Positions 21,173-29,391 of a stretch of DNA of 64,000 bases are shown here, piece after piece. The position numbers and the translations under genes were made by a program. Every line of letters begins with the position of its first letter. Positions within the stretch are counted from its first letter, which is position 1. This DNA comes from Labilibacter sediminis (GTDB lineage: Bacteria > Bacteroidota > Bacteroidia > Bacteroidales > Marinilabiliaceae). The stretch is from positions 248,001-312,000 of the forward strand of contig NZ_VCHY01000005.1 in assembly GCF_005877885.1 (NCBI RefSeq). The letters are read 5' to 3'. The notes beneath the pieces are model-generated. The model made no database searches. It was not told where the DNA came from and saw only the letters and a program-made list of their open reading frames with translations.

Positions 21173-22279
21173 TCACAAACATCGATACACATTCCCGGGT
21201 AAATTTTTCACTAAGCCATCAAACTCGAGCTGCAACATCAGCGATGCTATTTTACTCACCGGCATATCCAATTTTATACTTAAAAGATTAACCGAAATTT
21301 CTTTTTCCTGCTGAACCATATTGTAAATAATACCGGCATCGCCTTCTGGTTGATTAAACATAGACAGTTGCTTACTCCCATCTGATCCATGGCACGGCTC
21401 CCAATTAAGCGCATACTCCAGGTCATTCACGTTTTCGACCATCGCTGCCACATTGGATTTAATTATTTTATTACAGCCCTTTGAATACTCATCATCTACT
21501 CTACCCGGAAATGCCAACACATCTCTGTTGTATGACTGCGCCATATGGGCTGTTAATAAAGCCCCTCCTTTAATCGCAGATTCTACCACCAGCGTAGCAT
21601 CTGTCATTCCGGCCACAATACGATTACGCTTTACAAAATTTTGCCTGTCCGGATTTGTCCCGCTGGTAAACTCGGTAAGCAAAGCGCCACTATGCAATAA
21701 CTCCTTAGCTGTATTTCGATGCATGCCCGGATAAATACGGTCCAGGCCATGGGCCAAAACAGCAATGGTTGGCAAACCAAACTCCAATGCTGCTCTATGC
21801 GCACAAATATCCACTCCATAAGCCAATCCACTCACAATAATTGTTTCAGGGTATTTATGTGCGATATCCCGAATTAAAGCTCTACAGTTTTCCTTTCCAT
21901 TTTCTGTAACCTGTCGCGTACCCACCACAGCCAACATCTTACTGCCCACCAAAGAATGATTTCCTTTATGATATAGCATTACAGGCGCATCTTCGCAATT
22001 ATTCAGGCGCGATGGAAAATCATCATCCAAAAAAAACGTAGCCTTTAAGTTATGCTTCTCAATAAACTCAACTTCCTTTTTAGCCCTTTCTAAAGGGCTA
22101 GAGCGAATAATAACTGCTGCTTGTTTTTCTCCTATTCCAGGAATTTTTGTAAGCATTTTTTCTTTTTCAGAAAATATAGCCTCCACATCTCCCAGGTAAG
22201 CGATCACATTTCTAATCAGCTTAGGGCCCAAACCCTTTATCAAGCTAACCGCAATCTTATATTTTAATTTAGTATCCAA
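21173..22279 (-). CDS. dprA: DNA-processing protein DprA
   Basis: 368 residues, usual family length. DprA binds incoming single-stranded DNA in the cytoplasm and loads RecA during natural transformation. The sequence shows an N-terminal helix-hairpin-helix-like region (GLGPKL, IPGIGEKQAA), the Rossmann-fold core with VVGTRQVTENG, IVSGLAYGVDICAH and GLDRIYPGMHR, and a C-terminal winged-helix-like tail ending in VYRCL. The start is a TTG (22277-22279): it gives the expected family N-terminus, no ATG lies nearby, and a TATTTTTG -7 box sits 25 bases upstream. It lies 144 bp upstream of the adhesin gene on the same strand, but the two are probably independent units because the adhesin has its own structured leader. 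No other competence gene is in view. Confidence 0.93.
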   Translation of the reverse strand: MDTKLKYKIAVSLIKGLGPKLIRNVIAYLGDVEAIFSEKEKMLTKIPGIGEKQAAVIIRSSPLERAKKEVEFIEKHNLKATFFLDDDFPSRLNNCEDAPVMLYHKGNHSLVGSKMLAVVGTRQVTENGKENCRALIRDIAHKYPETIIVSGLAYGVDICAHRAALEFGLPTIAVLAHGLDRIYPGMHRNTAKELLHSGALLTEFTSGTNPDRQNFVKRNRIVAGMTDATLVVESAIKGGALLTAHMAQSYNRDVLAFPGRVDDEYSKGCNKIIKSNVAAMVENVNDLEYALNWEPCHGSDGSKQLSMFNQPEGDAGIIYNMVQQEKEISVNLLSIKLDMPVSKIASLMLQLEFDGLVKNLPGNVYRCL

Positions 22280-22303
22280 TTAGGTATATGGTTTGTAATA
22301 TGG

Positions 22304-22311
22304 CAAAAATA
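22304..22311 (-). promoter_or_regulatory. -7 promoter box for dprA
   Basis: The minus strand reads TATTTTTG here, a full match to the Bacteroidota housekeeping -7 box TAnnTTTG. It lies 25 bases before the TTG start of dprA. A TTTG 14 bases further upstream is closer than the usual -33 spacing, so only the -7 box is well supported. Confidence 0.5.
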
Positions 22312-22450
22312 ACCAATCATATACGCAAAGCCTATACAGAATAAGGGAAGATGCCAACAAAGCATATGTTTTTTGAACAAAGCATCCAAAACATGGAAAA
22401 ACAACCTCTTTTGTGAGATAAAAGGAAGGAAGCGTATTTTTCCATAGAGC

Positions 22451-23076
22451 TACTTGGTGATTAATTTAGTTTTACCACAAAGGACGAAAAGTACATTTCA
22501 CAAAGGAGTACAAAGGCTTAGTATAAGCAAAAAAAATAAACCCAAATCAATATACTTATAAACATACTCCTTAGGGTTACTTCGTGAATATCCTTAGTGA
22601 TACTTGGTGGTGAATTAGTTTTAACACAAAGAGCACAAAGTACCTTTCACAAAGGAGCTCAAAGACTTAATATAAACAGAAAAAAACTCTTAAACCAAAT
22701 CAATATACTTATAAACATACTCCTTAGGGTTACTTCGTGAATATCCTTAGTGATACTTGGTGGTGAATTAGTTTTAACACAAAAAGCACAAAGTACTTTT
22801 CATAAAGGAGCTCAAAGACTTAATATAAACAGAAAAAAACTCTTAAACCAAATCAATATACTTATAAACATACTCCATAGGATTACTTCGTGAATATCCT
22901 TAGTGATACTTGGTGGTGAATTAGTTTTAACACAAAGAGCACAAAGTACTTTTCACAAAGGAGCTCAAAGACTTAATATAAACAGAAAAAAACTCTTAAA
23001 CTAAATCAATATACTTATAAACATACTCCTTAGGGTTACTTCGTGAATATCCTTAGTGATACTTGGTGGTGAATTA
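22451..23076. repeat. 153-bp tandem repeat, about four copies
   Basis: The same unit recurs with an exact period of 153 bp; the marker AACATACTCC begins at 22561, 22714, 22867 and 23020. The last three units are almost identical (a few substitutions). The first, leftmost unit is more diverged and has small indels. Inside each unit, CTTAGTGATACTTGGTGGT is followed by a segment containing ACACAAAGAGCACAAAG, which is its imperfect reverse complement, so each unit can fold into a hairpin. The array fills most of the 869-bp gene-free stretch between dprA and the next minus-strand gene. It has no coding potential and no CRISPR-like spacers. The flanks (22312-22450 and 23077-23148) show nothing else that I can recognise. 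Confidence 0.9.
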
Positions 23077-23148
23077 TCTCAAACCCAAAAGCTAAAAATT
23101 AAGTCACAAACATCCACCTCTGGTTCAGTTCCCTCCAGATACTTGAAG

Positions 23149-23595
23149 CTATTTCTTTAAACCCTCAAAAAACAGTTTTAACTCCTCTTCATCCTTGTTT
23201 GATATTGCGGTAAAAAAGATAGGTGGATATTTAGCCAGCTGACTTGCGGACATTTGAAACAACAACAATTTACGTCGATAAAACTTTGAACCAGATATCT
23301 CATATTTAATGAAGGCTGAAATGGGAATACGATACATTTTAAACTCCCTGCTAAAAGGAAAGGTATTATAAAATTTAACTTCAAAATGATCATCGACCTT
23401 TACTAATTCTATATAATAGAATCCACCCTGCATAAAATATAAAAACAACAACACAACAAACACACCACTTGTCCACTGAAGCCAAACTAATGATAGCTGA
23501 GCTATAGTAATTGTGCATATCCAAAAAGCCAGGCTAATAATAACAAGCGCTGTTAAAGCGAGTTGTATTTTACCTGCCGTTTTCCTATTGTTCAT
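23149..23595 (-). CDS. hypothetical membrane protein, two N-terminal TM segments
   Basis: 148 residues, not recognised as a named family. Two hydrophobic segments (about residues 13-34 and 37-57) are separated by a very short turn, followed by a soluble, strand-rich C-terminal domain of about 90 residues (FEVKFYNTFPFSREFKMYRIP and so on) that would lie in the cytoplasm. This layout resembles small bacterial membrane proteins with PH-like domains, but that is only a shape resemblance. It starts at an ATG and stands alone: divergent from aroB and next to the tandem repeat array. Confidence 0.7.
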   Translation of the reverse strand: MNNRKTAGKIQLALTALVIISLAFWICTITIAQLSLVWLQWTSGVFVVLLFLYFMQGGFYYIELVKVDDHFEVKFYNTFPFSREFKMYRIPISAFIKYEISGSKFYRRKLLLFQMSASQLAKYPPIFFTAISNKDEEELKLFFEGLKK

Positions 23596-23823
23596 ATATA
23601 GAATTTTTAATGTTGCTATTTACTGTAATCATTGATTTAAACATACAAATAAACGATTAATTTAAGGTTGTATTCTATTGTATTTATTTTTTACAGCACC
23701 CCAAAGGCTCCTTTCTCCTGCTTCACTTGTTACAAATCGTTAATATTTTCAACTCAAAAAAACAAATAGTAAACATTTATAACATTTTAGTATCTATTTA
23801 GTATTATAAAATCCTTTTTTAAC

Positions 23824-23831
23824 TATTTTTG
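23824..23831 (+). promoter_or_regulatory. -7 promoter box for aroB
   Basis: TATTTTTG, a full match to TAnnTTTG, lies 30 bases before the aroB ATG at 23862. It overlaps the upstream TTG codon at 23829, so that TTG would be at or before the transcription start and cannot be the translation start. Confidence 0.6.
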
Positions 23832-23861
23832 CGCTTTATATTTTCCTACAAAAACAGATTA

Positions 23862-24929
23862 ATGCAGGTTATTGAACAGAGTGAATCGAAGGTATACAGT
23901 GCCGATGATCTAAAAAAAGACCTATCTGAACTTATACAAAAATATAGTCGTGGTAAAGTATTTTTACTCACCGACTCAGGATCATACGAACATTGTTATC
24001 CTAAAATTAAAGATATAGCAGAAATTAAAGAAGACAATGTAATTGTGATTGATCAGGGAGATCAGAACAAAAACATTGAGACCATCTCTAAAGTCTGGTA
24101 TTTTTTAAACACACATGGTGCCGACAGAAAATCCTTACTAATAAACCTGGCCGGCGGAATGCCTTGCGACCTGGGAGGTTTTGCTGCATCAACCTTTAAA
24201 AGAGGGATTGACTTTATCAACATTCCAACAACCTTATTAAGTTTGGTTGACGCAAGTGTTGGAGGTAAAACGGGAATTAATTTCAATGGTTTTAAAAATG
24301 AAATTGGTGTTTTTCAACACGCATCTGCCGTTTTGGTAAATACAGATTTTATTGAAACTCAAGACCAGGAAAACATCTCTTCCGGATTTGCCGAAATGAT
24401 TAAGCATGCATTAATATATTCGGAAGAAGTTTGGGATAACCTAAAAACATTTCCCATTATTAATGTCAACATCGAAGACCTTACACCACTGGTTATCAAC
24501 TCCATTCATATTAAGGAGCATTTTGTAAAGGCAGATCCTACCGAACAAAACATTCGTAAATCATTAAACTTTGGGCACACCATAGGACATGCTTTTGAAA
24601 GTTTTGCCATGGAGAACAGCCGTCCTGTTTTACACGGATTTGCGGTTGCTTATGGTATGATAGCTGAACTTTACGTCGGTCATAAAATTTGCGGCTTCCC
24701 GATGGAGAAACTTAAAGAAATTAATGCAATTATTCAATCTATTTACGGAAAGTTCTCATTTAACAAATCAGATTACGAACGTTTATTCTTTTTGATGACA
24801 CACGACAAAAAGAATGAAGAAAACAAAATAAACTTTACTCTGTTGGAGGATATTGGTAAAATACAAATAAACCAAACCTGCACCAAAGATGAGATATACG
24901 AAGCTTTAGATTTTTACCAAAGCCTCTAA
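23862..24929 (+). CDS. aroB: 3-dehydroquinate synthase
   Basis: 355 residues from the ATG. It converts DAHP to 3-dehydroquinate, the second step of the shikimate pathway, in the cytoplasm with NAD+ and a divalent metal. Motifs seen: DLGGFAASTFKRGI, IPTTLLSLVDASVGGKTGIN (nucleotide and phosphate binding), and FGHTIGHAFE plus LHGFAVAYGM, which hold metal-binding His residues. The usual GGGVV loop before the DLGGF motif reads AGGMPC here, a mild oddity. The in-frame TTG 33 bases upstream is rejected because it lies inside the promoter. aroA follows after 55 bp, so the two shikimate genes are probably co-transcribed. Confidence 0.95.
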   Translation: MQVIEQSESKVYSADDLKKDLSELIQKYSRGKVFLLTDSGSYEHCYPKIKDIAEIKEDNVIVIDQGDQNKNIETISKVWYFLNTHGADRKSLLINLAGGMPCDLGGFAASTFKRGIDFINIPTTLLSLVDASVGGKTGINFNGFKNEIGVFQHASAVLVNTDFIETQDQENISSGFAEMIKHALIYSEEVWDNLKTFPIINVNIEDLTPLVINSIHIKEHFVKADPTEQNIRKSLNFGHTIGHAFESFAMENSRPVLHGFAVAYGMIAELYVGHKICGFPMEKLKEINAIIQSIYGKFSFNKSDYERLFFLMTHDKKNEENKINFTLLEDIGKIQINQTCTKDEIYEALDFYQSL

Positions 24930-24984
24930 AACTACTTATAAGCATCACTGCTTTTGGTTTAATTACAAATAAGATAACATAAAA

Positions 24985-26211
24985 ATGATATATTCCGTTT
25001 CATCACCTCAGGAGGTTGCTCCATATACAGTTGCTTTACCAACTTCGAAGAGTATTAGTAATCGCGCATTAATTCTTAATGCTTTGGCCTACAGCGCAAA
25101 ACCCATTAAAAACTTATCAGATAGCGACGATACTCAATTATTAATTAAGGCCTTACAATCTGACAGCAACCACTTTGACATAGGTGCTGCAGGTACAACC
25201 ATGAGGTTTTTAACAGCCTTTCTGTCGAAAATTGTTGGAGAATGGACCATCACAGGTTCTGAGCGTATGAAACAGCGCCCTATTAAAATTTTAGTTGAAG
25301 CTTTGAACAAGCTGGGTGCTAAAATTGAATACATGGAACAAGAAGGTTATCCTCCTTTACGAATTTTCGGAAGTGCATTGGAAGGTGGAGATCTTGAACT
25401 TCCCGGCGATGTGAGTAGTCAATACATTTCGGCTTTATTAATGATTGGTCCAACCATGAAAAATGGCCTAAACCTGACACTAACAGGTGAAATTATATCA
25501 AGACCATACATTTTATTAACACTTAAAATGATGGAAACTTTTGGCATCAAAAGCCAATGGGAAGGAAATATTATTAGTGTACCGGAAGGATCATACACAC
25601 CTACTGACTTTACTGTTGAAGCTGACTGGAGTGCTGCTTCATACTGGTACGAAATAGCTGCCTTAAACAAAAACTGCGAACTCACTTTAAAGGGAGTAAA
25701 AAGATACAGCGAACAAGGCGACTCCAAAGTAGCTGAATTATTTACACAATTAGGTATTGAATCAAAATTTACAAAAAACGGACTGGTACTAAAAAACAAC
25801 AACCAGGTTTGTAAGCAATTTAACTACAATTTTATCGAGCAACCTGATTTAGCACAAACTTTTGCCGTTACATGCTGCTGCCTGGGTATTCCTTTTAAAT
25901 TTACCGGATTACAAACCCTAAAAATTAAGGAAACAGACCGTATTAATGCTTTAATTGATGAGCTGAAAAAGATGGGTTTTGTTTTAACTTCAAACCAGGT
26001 TGATGATTTAAACTGGGATGGTGAAACTTGTAACAAAGATGAAGTTCCAACCATTGCCACATATAAAGATCACCGTATGGCTATGGCTTTTGCTCCTGCT
26101 GTTTCTTGTATCGGGGAAATGAAAATAGATGATCCTGCCGTGGTATCTAAATCATACCCGAAATATTGGGATCATATTAAAGAGTTTGGGTACATATCTG
26201 AGGAAATTTAA
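24985..26211 (+). CDS. aroA: 3-phosphoshikimate 1-carboxyvinyltransferase (EPSP synthase)
   Basis: 408 residues. It joins phosphoenolpyruvate to shikimate-3-phosphate, the sixth step of the shikimate pathway. Visible motifs are TSKSISNRALIL (substrate-binding Lys near the N-terminus), GAAGTTMRFLTAF (phosphate/PEP loop), EADWSAASYWYE and, near the C-terminus, IKETDRINAL and TYKDHRMAMAFA. The N-terminal glycine loop reads GAAGTTMR, as in other Bacteroidota enzymes. It lies 55 bp after aroB on the same strand and is followed by a hairpin terminator, so aroB-aroA looks like one unit. Confidence 0.95.
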   Translation: MIYSVSSPQEVAPYTVALPTSKSISNRALILNALAYSAKPIKNLSDSDDTQLLIKALQSDSNHFDIGAAGTTMRFLTAFLSKIVGEWTITGSERMKQRPIKILVEALNKLGAKIEYMEQEGYPPLRIFGSALEGGDLELPGDVSSQYISALLMIGPTMKNGLNLTLTGEIISRPYILLTLKMMETFGIKSQWEGNIISVPEGSYTPTDFTVEADWSAASYWYEIAALNKNCELTLKGVKRYSEQGDSKVAELFTQLGIESKFTKNGLVLKNNNQVCKQFNYNFIEQPDLAQTFAVTCCCLGIPFKFTGLQTLKIKETDRINALIDELKKMGFVLTSNQVDDLNWDGETCNKDEVPTIATYKDHRMAMAFAPAVSCIGEMKIDDPAVVSKSYPKYWDHIKEFGYISEEI

Positions 26212-26263
26212 ACATTAATTATAAGCTGATTTGACACAGACAGCTTAGCTTAACAATATTTCA

Positions 26264-26306
26264 AAAACTGGATTATCTTTTAAAACAAGACAATCCAGTT
26301 TTTTTA
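26264..26306 (+). terminator. rho-independent terminator after aroA
   Basis: The stem AAAACTGGATT pairs with AATCCAGTTTT across a loop of about 17 nt and runs into a T tract. It lies 53 bases after the aroA stop and separates aroBA from the next gene. Confidence 0.75.
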
Positions 26307-26386
26307 TACCCAAATATCTCAAACTAATACCTTGTAAGGATCTTTCTCTTTGTTCGTCTATAAAGTAAATCACAAAATATCATGTT

Positions 26387-26983
26387 ATGAGAAATTTACT
26401 TTGTATAGCTATAATGTTGTTTATTTCAAACTTTGTTTATGCCCAGTCTCATTTAAAAACAGGTACTGCTGCACCTCTTTTTAAAGCACAAACATTTAAG
26501 GGAAATACATTCGATTTAAAAAATGAAACCCACAATAAACAAGTTGTTATCATGTTTTATCGTGGCCAATGGTGCCCTTACTGCAACCAACAGATGAGTG
26601 AACTACAAGACTCCTTAGAATACATTACCAACGAAAATGCAGTAATCATAGCCATTACTCCGGAAAAACCTGAGGAGATATCTAAAACAATTGAGAAAAC
26701 AGGTGCTTCATTCGATATTATTTATGATGAAAACCATCTCATCATGGATCTGTACAAGGTAAGTTTTAAAATTTCCAAAACTAAAAACACACTTTATAAA
26801 GCATGGGGAATTGATATCAATAAAGCCAGCGGGAACAATGACCTGGCTCTACCTGTCCCTGCTACATATATTATCAATCAACAGGGAATTATAACTGGAA
26901 GCTTTTTCGATGAAAACTATAAAAACCGTATCAGCGTGAAAGAAATCATTGCTACTTTAAAGTTGGGGAATTCCTCATTTTAA
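26387..26983 (+). CDS. secreted peroxiredoxin-like / thioredoxin-fold protein
   Basis: 198 residues. A signal peptide (about residues 1-20, ending VYAQ) sends it to the periplasm. The rest is an AhpC/TSA-Redoxin domain: the motif FYRGQWCPYCNQQM carries Cys63 and Cys66, arranged W-C-P-Y-C as in the peroxiredoxin-like AhpC/TSA subfamily, and a cis-proline-type motif VPATYIIN lies near residue 167. The likely role is thiol redox work or peroxide reduction in the periplasm; the substrate cannot be told. It ends one base before the end of the convergent anti-sigma gene, leaving no room for a terminator between them. Confidence 0.85.
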   Translation: MRNLLCIAIMLFISNFVYAQSHLKTGTAAPLFKAQTFKGNTFDLKNETHNKQVVIMFYRGQWCPYCNQQMSELQDSLEYITNENAVIIAITPEKPEEISKTIEKTGASFDIIYDENHLIMDLYKVSFKISKTKNTLYKAWGIDINKASGNNDLALPVPATYIINQQGIITGSFFDENYKNRISVKEIIATLKLGNSSF

Positions 26984-26984
26984 T

Positions 26985-28256
26985 TTAGTCAAACAAGAAT
27001 TCAACCTCACGCGAACTCGCCATTGGATCATTATTCTTTTGAGGAGGAATCCATTGGGTAACACTAGCTATTTCCTTTTTTAGACTTGCTGCAAAAGCTT
27101 CATCTATTTCTGTTTTTATATGAATATCTTCAACTTCGCCATATATCGAAACAAAGATTTCAACCTTTATTTTAATGCTGTCATTTTTTTCTGTAAAGGG
27201 ATAATCTAAAGATCTTTCTATCTTACGCACAAACCTCTTAATGCCTATTTTAGGTTCCGGAAGAAGAACTTCACTTATGGAATCTATAGAACTCTTCGCT
27301 CTTTGTGCAGCTCCGGTAAGATCCTTCTTCTTTGTTACACCATAACCCACAACCACCATTTCATCCATAGCCATATCTTCGCTCTCCATAACTACCTCAC
27401 CTAAAGAATCACCTTCCGGAGTTACATTTTGCGATTTAAAACCAAGAGAGCTAAATGCCAAAGAACTTTTTCTTTGTTGAGGTATATTTATTTCAAAATT
27501 ACCTTCCATATCGGTAATGGTTCCTTTAAGCGTTCCCTGATCAACAACATTCACCCCGGCCAGCGGAAATCCTTCCTCATCAATCACTTTTCCCTTATAT
27601 ATAACCATGTCGTTAAACGACGAAACACCCCTAATCATGATAACCTCTTCTGCCTCAAGCATCACCTCATAACCTTCAGCAAGATGAGATTTGTCTGCCA
27701 TAGCTACGCTCATTTCCTTATGAACAACAACGTCATTTGAAACTTTTCGTTTAACCTCTCGTTTCTCATCTATCATTTTAGAAGCCTCTAAAGTATGGCT
27801 TTCGTTCATCTGACTACTGTGTGCAGTTTTTGCTTTAGGTGCACTATCTACTATAGCAAACATTTTATCATCTGCTTTAACCTCATTTGCTAAAGCACTA
27901 TCATCACCTTCAACTTCTTTATTCTGTATTAATTCCAGATCATCTGCAACAAAAACCTCCTTATTACCCTTCTCACCAATAAAAAGCAGAGAACCTATTC
28001 CTAACACCAAAATACTAACTGCTGCAACTCGTATCCATAAGGTAATGTGGCTTGACCTGTTCTTATTTAATTTATCCCGAAGGGTTATCAAAGTGCTTTC
28101 TATTTCATCTACACTCATTTTCTCATAACCTTCCACAGCATCTTTAAGGAACGGGTCCGCCTCCATACTTCTTTCAAAGACATAACGATCCTTATTCGTC
28201 ATGTTACCGGACAAATAGCGAAGTATTCTTTGAATATCTTTATCGTTTTTAAGCAT
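26985..28256 (-). CDS. anti-sigma factor-like membrane protein with CarboxypepD_reg domain, SusC-like motif and TonB-like C-terminus
   Basis: 423 residues from the ATG at 28256 (an adjacent GTG would add one). Parts in order: a cytoplasmic N-terminal region (1-70) resembling Bacteroidota anti-sigma proteins (RYLSGNMTNKDRYVFERSME); one TM segment (about 74-95); a charged linker; a CarboxypepD_reg-like beta domain (about 219-293) with YKGKVIDEEGFPLAGVNVV and a GTITDMEGNFEI strand; the motif MDEMVVVGYG (about 298-307), which in SusC-type receptors follows that same domain; and a C-terminal region (about 345-423) with G-E-V...QWIPP that looks like a TonB C-terminal domain. It overlaps the ECF sigma gene by 8 bp, so co-translation and sigma binding are inferred from context. 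Confidence 0.8.
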   Translation of the reverse strand: MLKNDKDIQRILRYLSGNMTNKDRYVFERSMEADPFLKDAVEGYEKMSVDEIESTLITLRDKLNKNRSSHITLWIRVAAVSILVLGIGSLLFIGEKGNKEVFVADDLELIQNKEVEGDDSALANEVKADDKMFAIVDSAPKAKTAHSSQMNESHTLEASKMIDEKREVKRKVSNDVVVHKEMSVAMADKSHLAEGYEVMLEAEEVIMIRGVSSFNDMVIYKGKVIDEEGFPLAGVNVVDQGTLKGTITDMEGNFEINIPQQRKSSLAFSSLGFKSQNVTPEGDSLGEVVMESEDMAMDEMVVVGYGVTKKKDLTGAAQRAKSSIDSISEVLLPEPKIGIKRFVRKIERSLDYPFTEKNDSIKIKVEIFVSIYGEVEDIHIKTEIDEAFAASLKKEIASVTQWIPPQKNNDPMASSREVEFLFD

Positions 28257-28833
28257 CACTCGCCTCCAAACATATTTTTAAGTTACGCTTTGCATTCTGA
28301 ATATAACTCTTTACTTTTTTAATATCCACTTCCATTTTATCAGAAATTTCCTGATAACTTAACTCCTGAAAATAAAAAAGTTCAATACTTTCTTTTTGTG
28401 CTAACTTTAATTTCTCAATACACCTTTTTAAGGCCAGCTCATTTTTTTCTTCATCTACTCTATCAATAGGATGCATTTCATAATCAGATTCCATATTTTT
28501 TTCAATATTAAATGCATCATCATCTATGGAAACTTCTAAATGCTTCTTTTTCCTCAGTTCCATCAAGCAAAAATTCTTCGCCACAACATACAACCATGGT
28601 CTAAATTTTTCAACGTTTACCTGCTTTAGCGAAACTGCAATTTTCTCAAAAATATGTATCACCGCATCCTGAGCTTCATCCTTATTTTTCAAGTACTTTA
28701 TACAAACACCAAAAACCAAATCCATATACCTCGAATACAAATCGCCTAATATATCCAAATCATTAGATGATTTATATTGCCTCACCAAAGCCTCATCCGT
28801 AGATGGCTTATTTCTCGAAAAGATAGAAATCAT
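28249..28833 (-). CDS. ECF-type RNA polymerase sigma factor
   Basis: 194 residues, usual length for extracytoplasmic-function sigma factors. Region 2 is seen near residues 25-75 (YMDLVFGVCIKYLKNKDEAQDAV, then RPWLYVVAKNF) and region 4 near 135-190, with the helix-turn-helix ELSYQEISDKMEVDIKKVKSY. Between them is a long acidic linker. It directs RNA polymerase to a small regulon. The overlapping downstream gene encodes its probable membrane-bound inhibitor. No FecA-like receptor lies next to the pair, so this does not look like the usual FecI/FecR iron-uptake or SusC-linked arrangement. Confidence 0.9.
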   Translation of the reverse strand: MISIFSRNKPSTDEALVRQYKSSNDLDILGDLYSRYMDLVFGVCIKYLKNKDEAQDAVIHIFEKIAVSLKQVNVEKFRPWLYVVAKNFCLMELRKKKHLEVSIDDDAFNIEKNMESDYEMHPIDRVDEEKNELALKRCIEKLKLAQKESIELFYFQELSYQEISDKMEVDIKKVKSYIQNAKRNLKICLEASDA

Positions 28834-28964
28834 TTACTGCATTATATATTTATGCCTAAAAATATAAAAGATCAAGAGATTAAAAAATATTTCAATGGCC
28901 CCCTACTTCCATAAAACCTTATTCATACTTCAATCGTAATTAATAGGTAATTTCTTCAGATCAA

Positions 28965-29010
28965 ATTCACATTAAACTCACTACAAATTCACTATAAACT
29001 CACTACCCCT
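28965..29010. repeat. 22-bp imperfect direct repeat, about two copies
   Basis: ATTCACATTAAACTCACTAC recurs 22 bp later as ATTCACTATAAACTCACTAC and is followed by a third, partial TTCACTTA. It sits about 130-180 bp upstream of the ECF sigma gene. An operator function is possible but unproven. Confidence 0.5.
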
Positions 29011-29285
29011 TCACTTATTTGTGAGTTTTATCTGAGTCTTATGTATATTTAATTTGTGTTTATTCTGGCTTATATCCAAAGTATTATCAAGGAAGCCCCC
29101 AACTGGACTCCTATCATACATCACCCTTTCACCAAAAAAAATAAAAAACATCAATTATTCTGATCATTATACCATTTTAACATTACAAGATCTACATTAA
29201 TATTTCGATGCTAAACCCTATGGGTTGACTTTCAATTTATTGCTTATTTAGAACGCCTTAATTTTATTTAATCTAAATAGTTTCT

Positions 29286-29293
29286 TATTTTTG
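29286..29293 (+). promoter_or_regulatory. -7 promoter box for the suf operon
   Basis: TATTTTTG matches TAnnTTTG fully and lies about 100 bases before the sufB ATG. No clear TTG -33 element is found at the usual distance, so promoter strength cannot be judged. Confidence 0.5.
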
Positions 29294-29391
29294 CAAATTC
29301 TTAAGTTTAGGGTATTATAAATCCACTTTCAAAATATATGTGAACCTAAATTTTTAAGCGTTGTTAGTGGTATATAATGGTAAGATAAATT

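Larger units (their letters stand above)
28834..29391. other. 558-bp divergent intergenic region between the ECF sigma gene and sufB
   Basis: No coding potential seen. It holds a 22-bp direct repeat (ATTCAC at 28965 and again at 28987, with a partial third copy to about 29010) on the sigma-factor side, a small AACCC/GGGTT hairpin near 29215-29227, and a sufB promoter box at 29286-29293. No binding site for a known iron-sulfur regulator was recognised. Confidence 0.6.

Noticed and set aside
128-22279. Adhesin plus dprA as part of a genomic island or competence cluster
   Set aside because: No integrase, attachment repeat, tRNA or other competence gene is visible, and base composition does not change noticeably.
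22451-23076. Tandem repeats considered as a CRISPR array
   Set aside because: The unit is 153 bp and repeated head to tail without unique spacers of constant size, and no cas gene is in the window.
23829-23861. TTG start of aroB 11 codons upstream
   Set aside because: The TTG overlaps the -7 box TATTTTTG, so it lies before the transcription start.
26985-28833. ECF sigma/anti-sigma pair as a classic FecI/FecR iron system
   Set aside because: The anti-sigma lacks a FecR-type domain, and no FecA-like receptor is adjacent; the only TonB-dependent receptor lies 31 kb away with a different partner.
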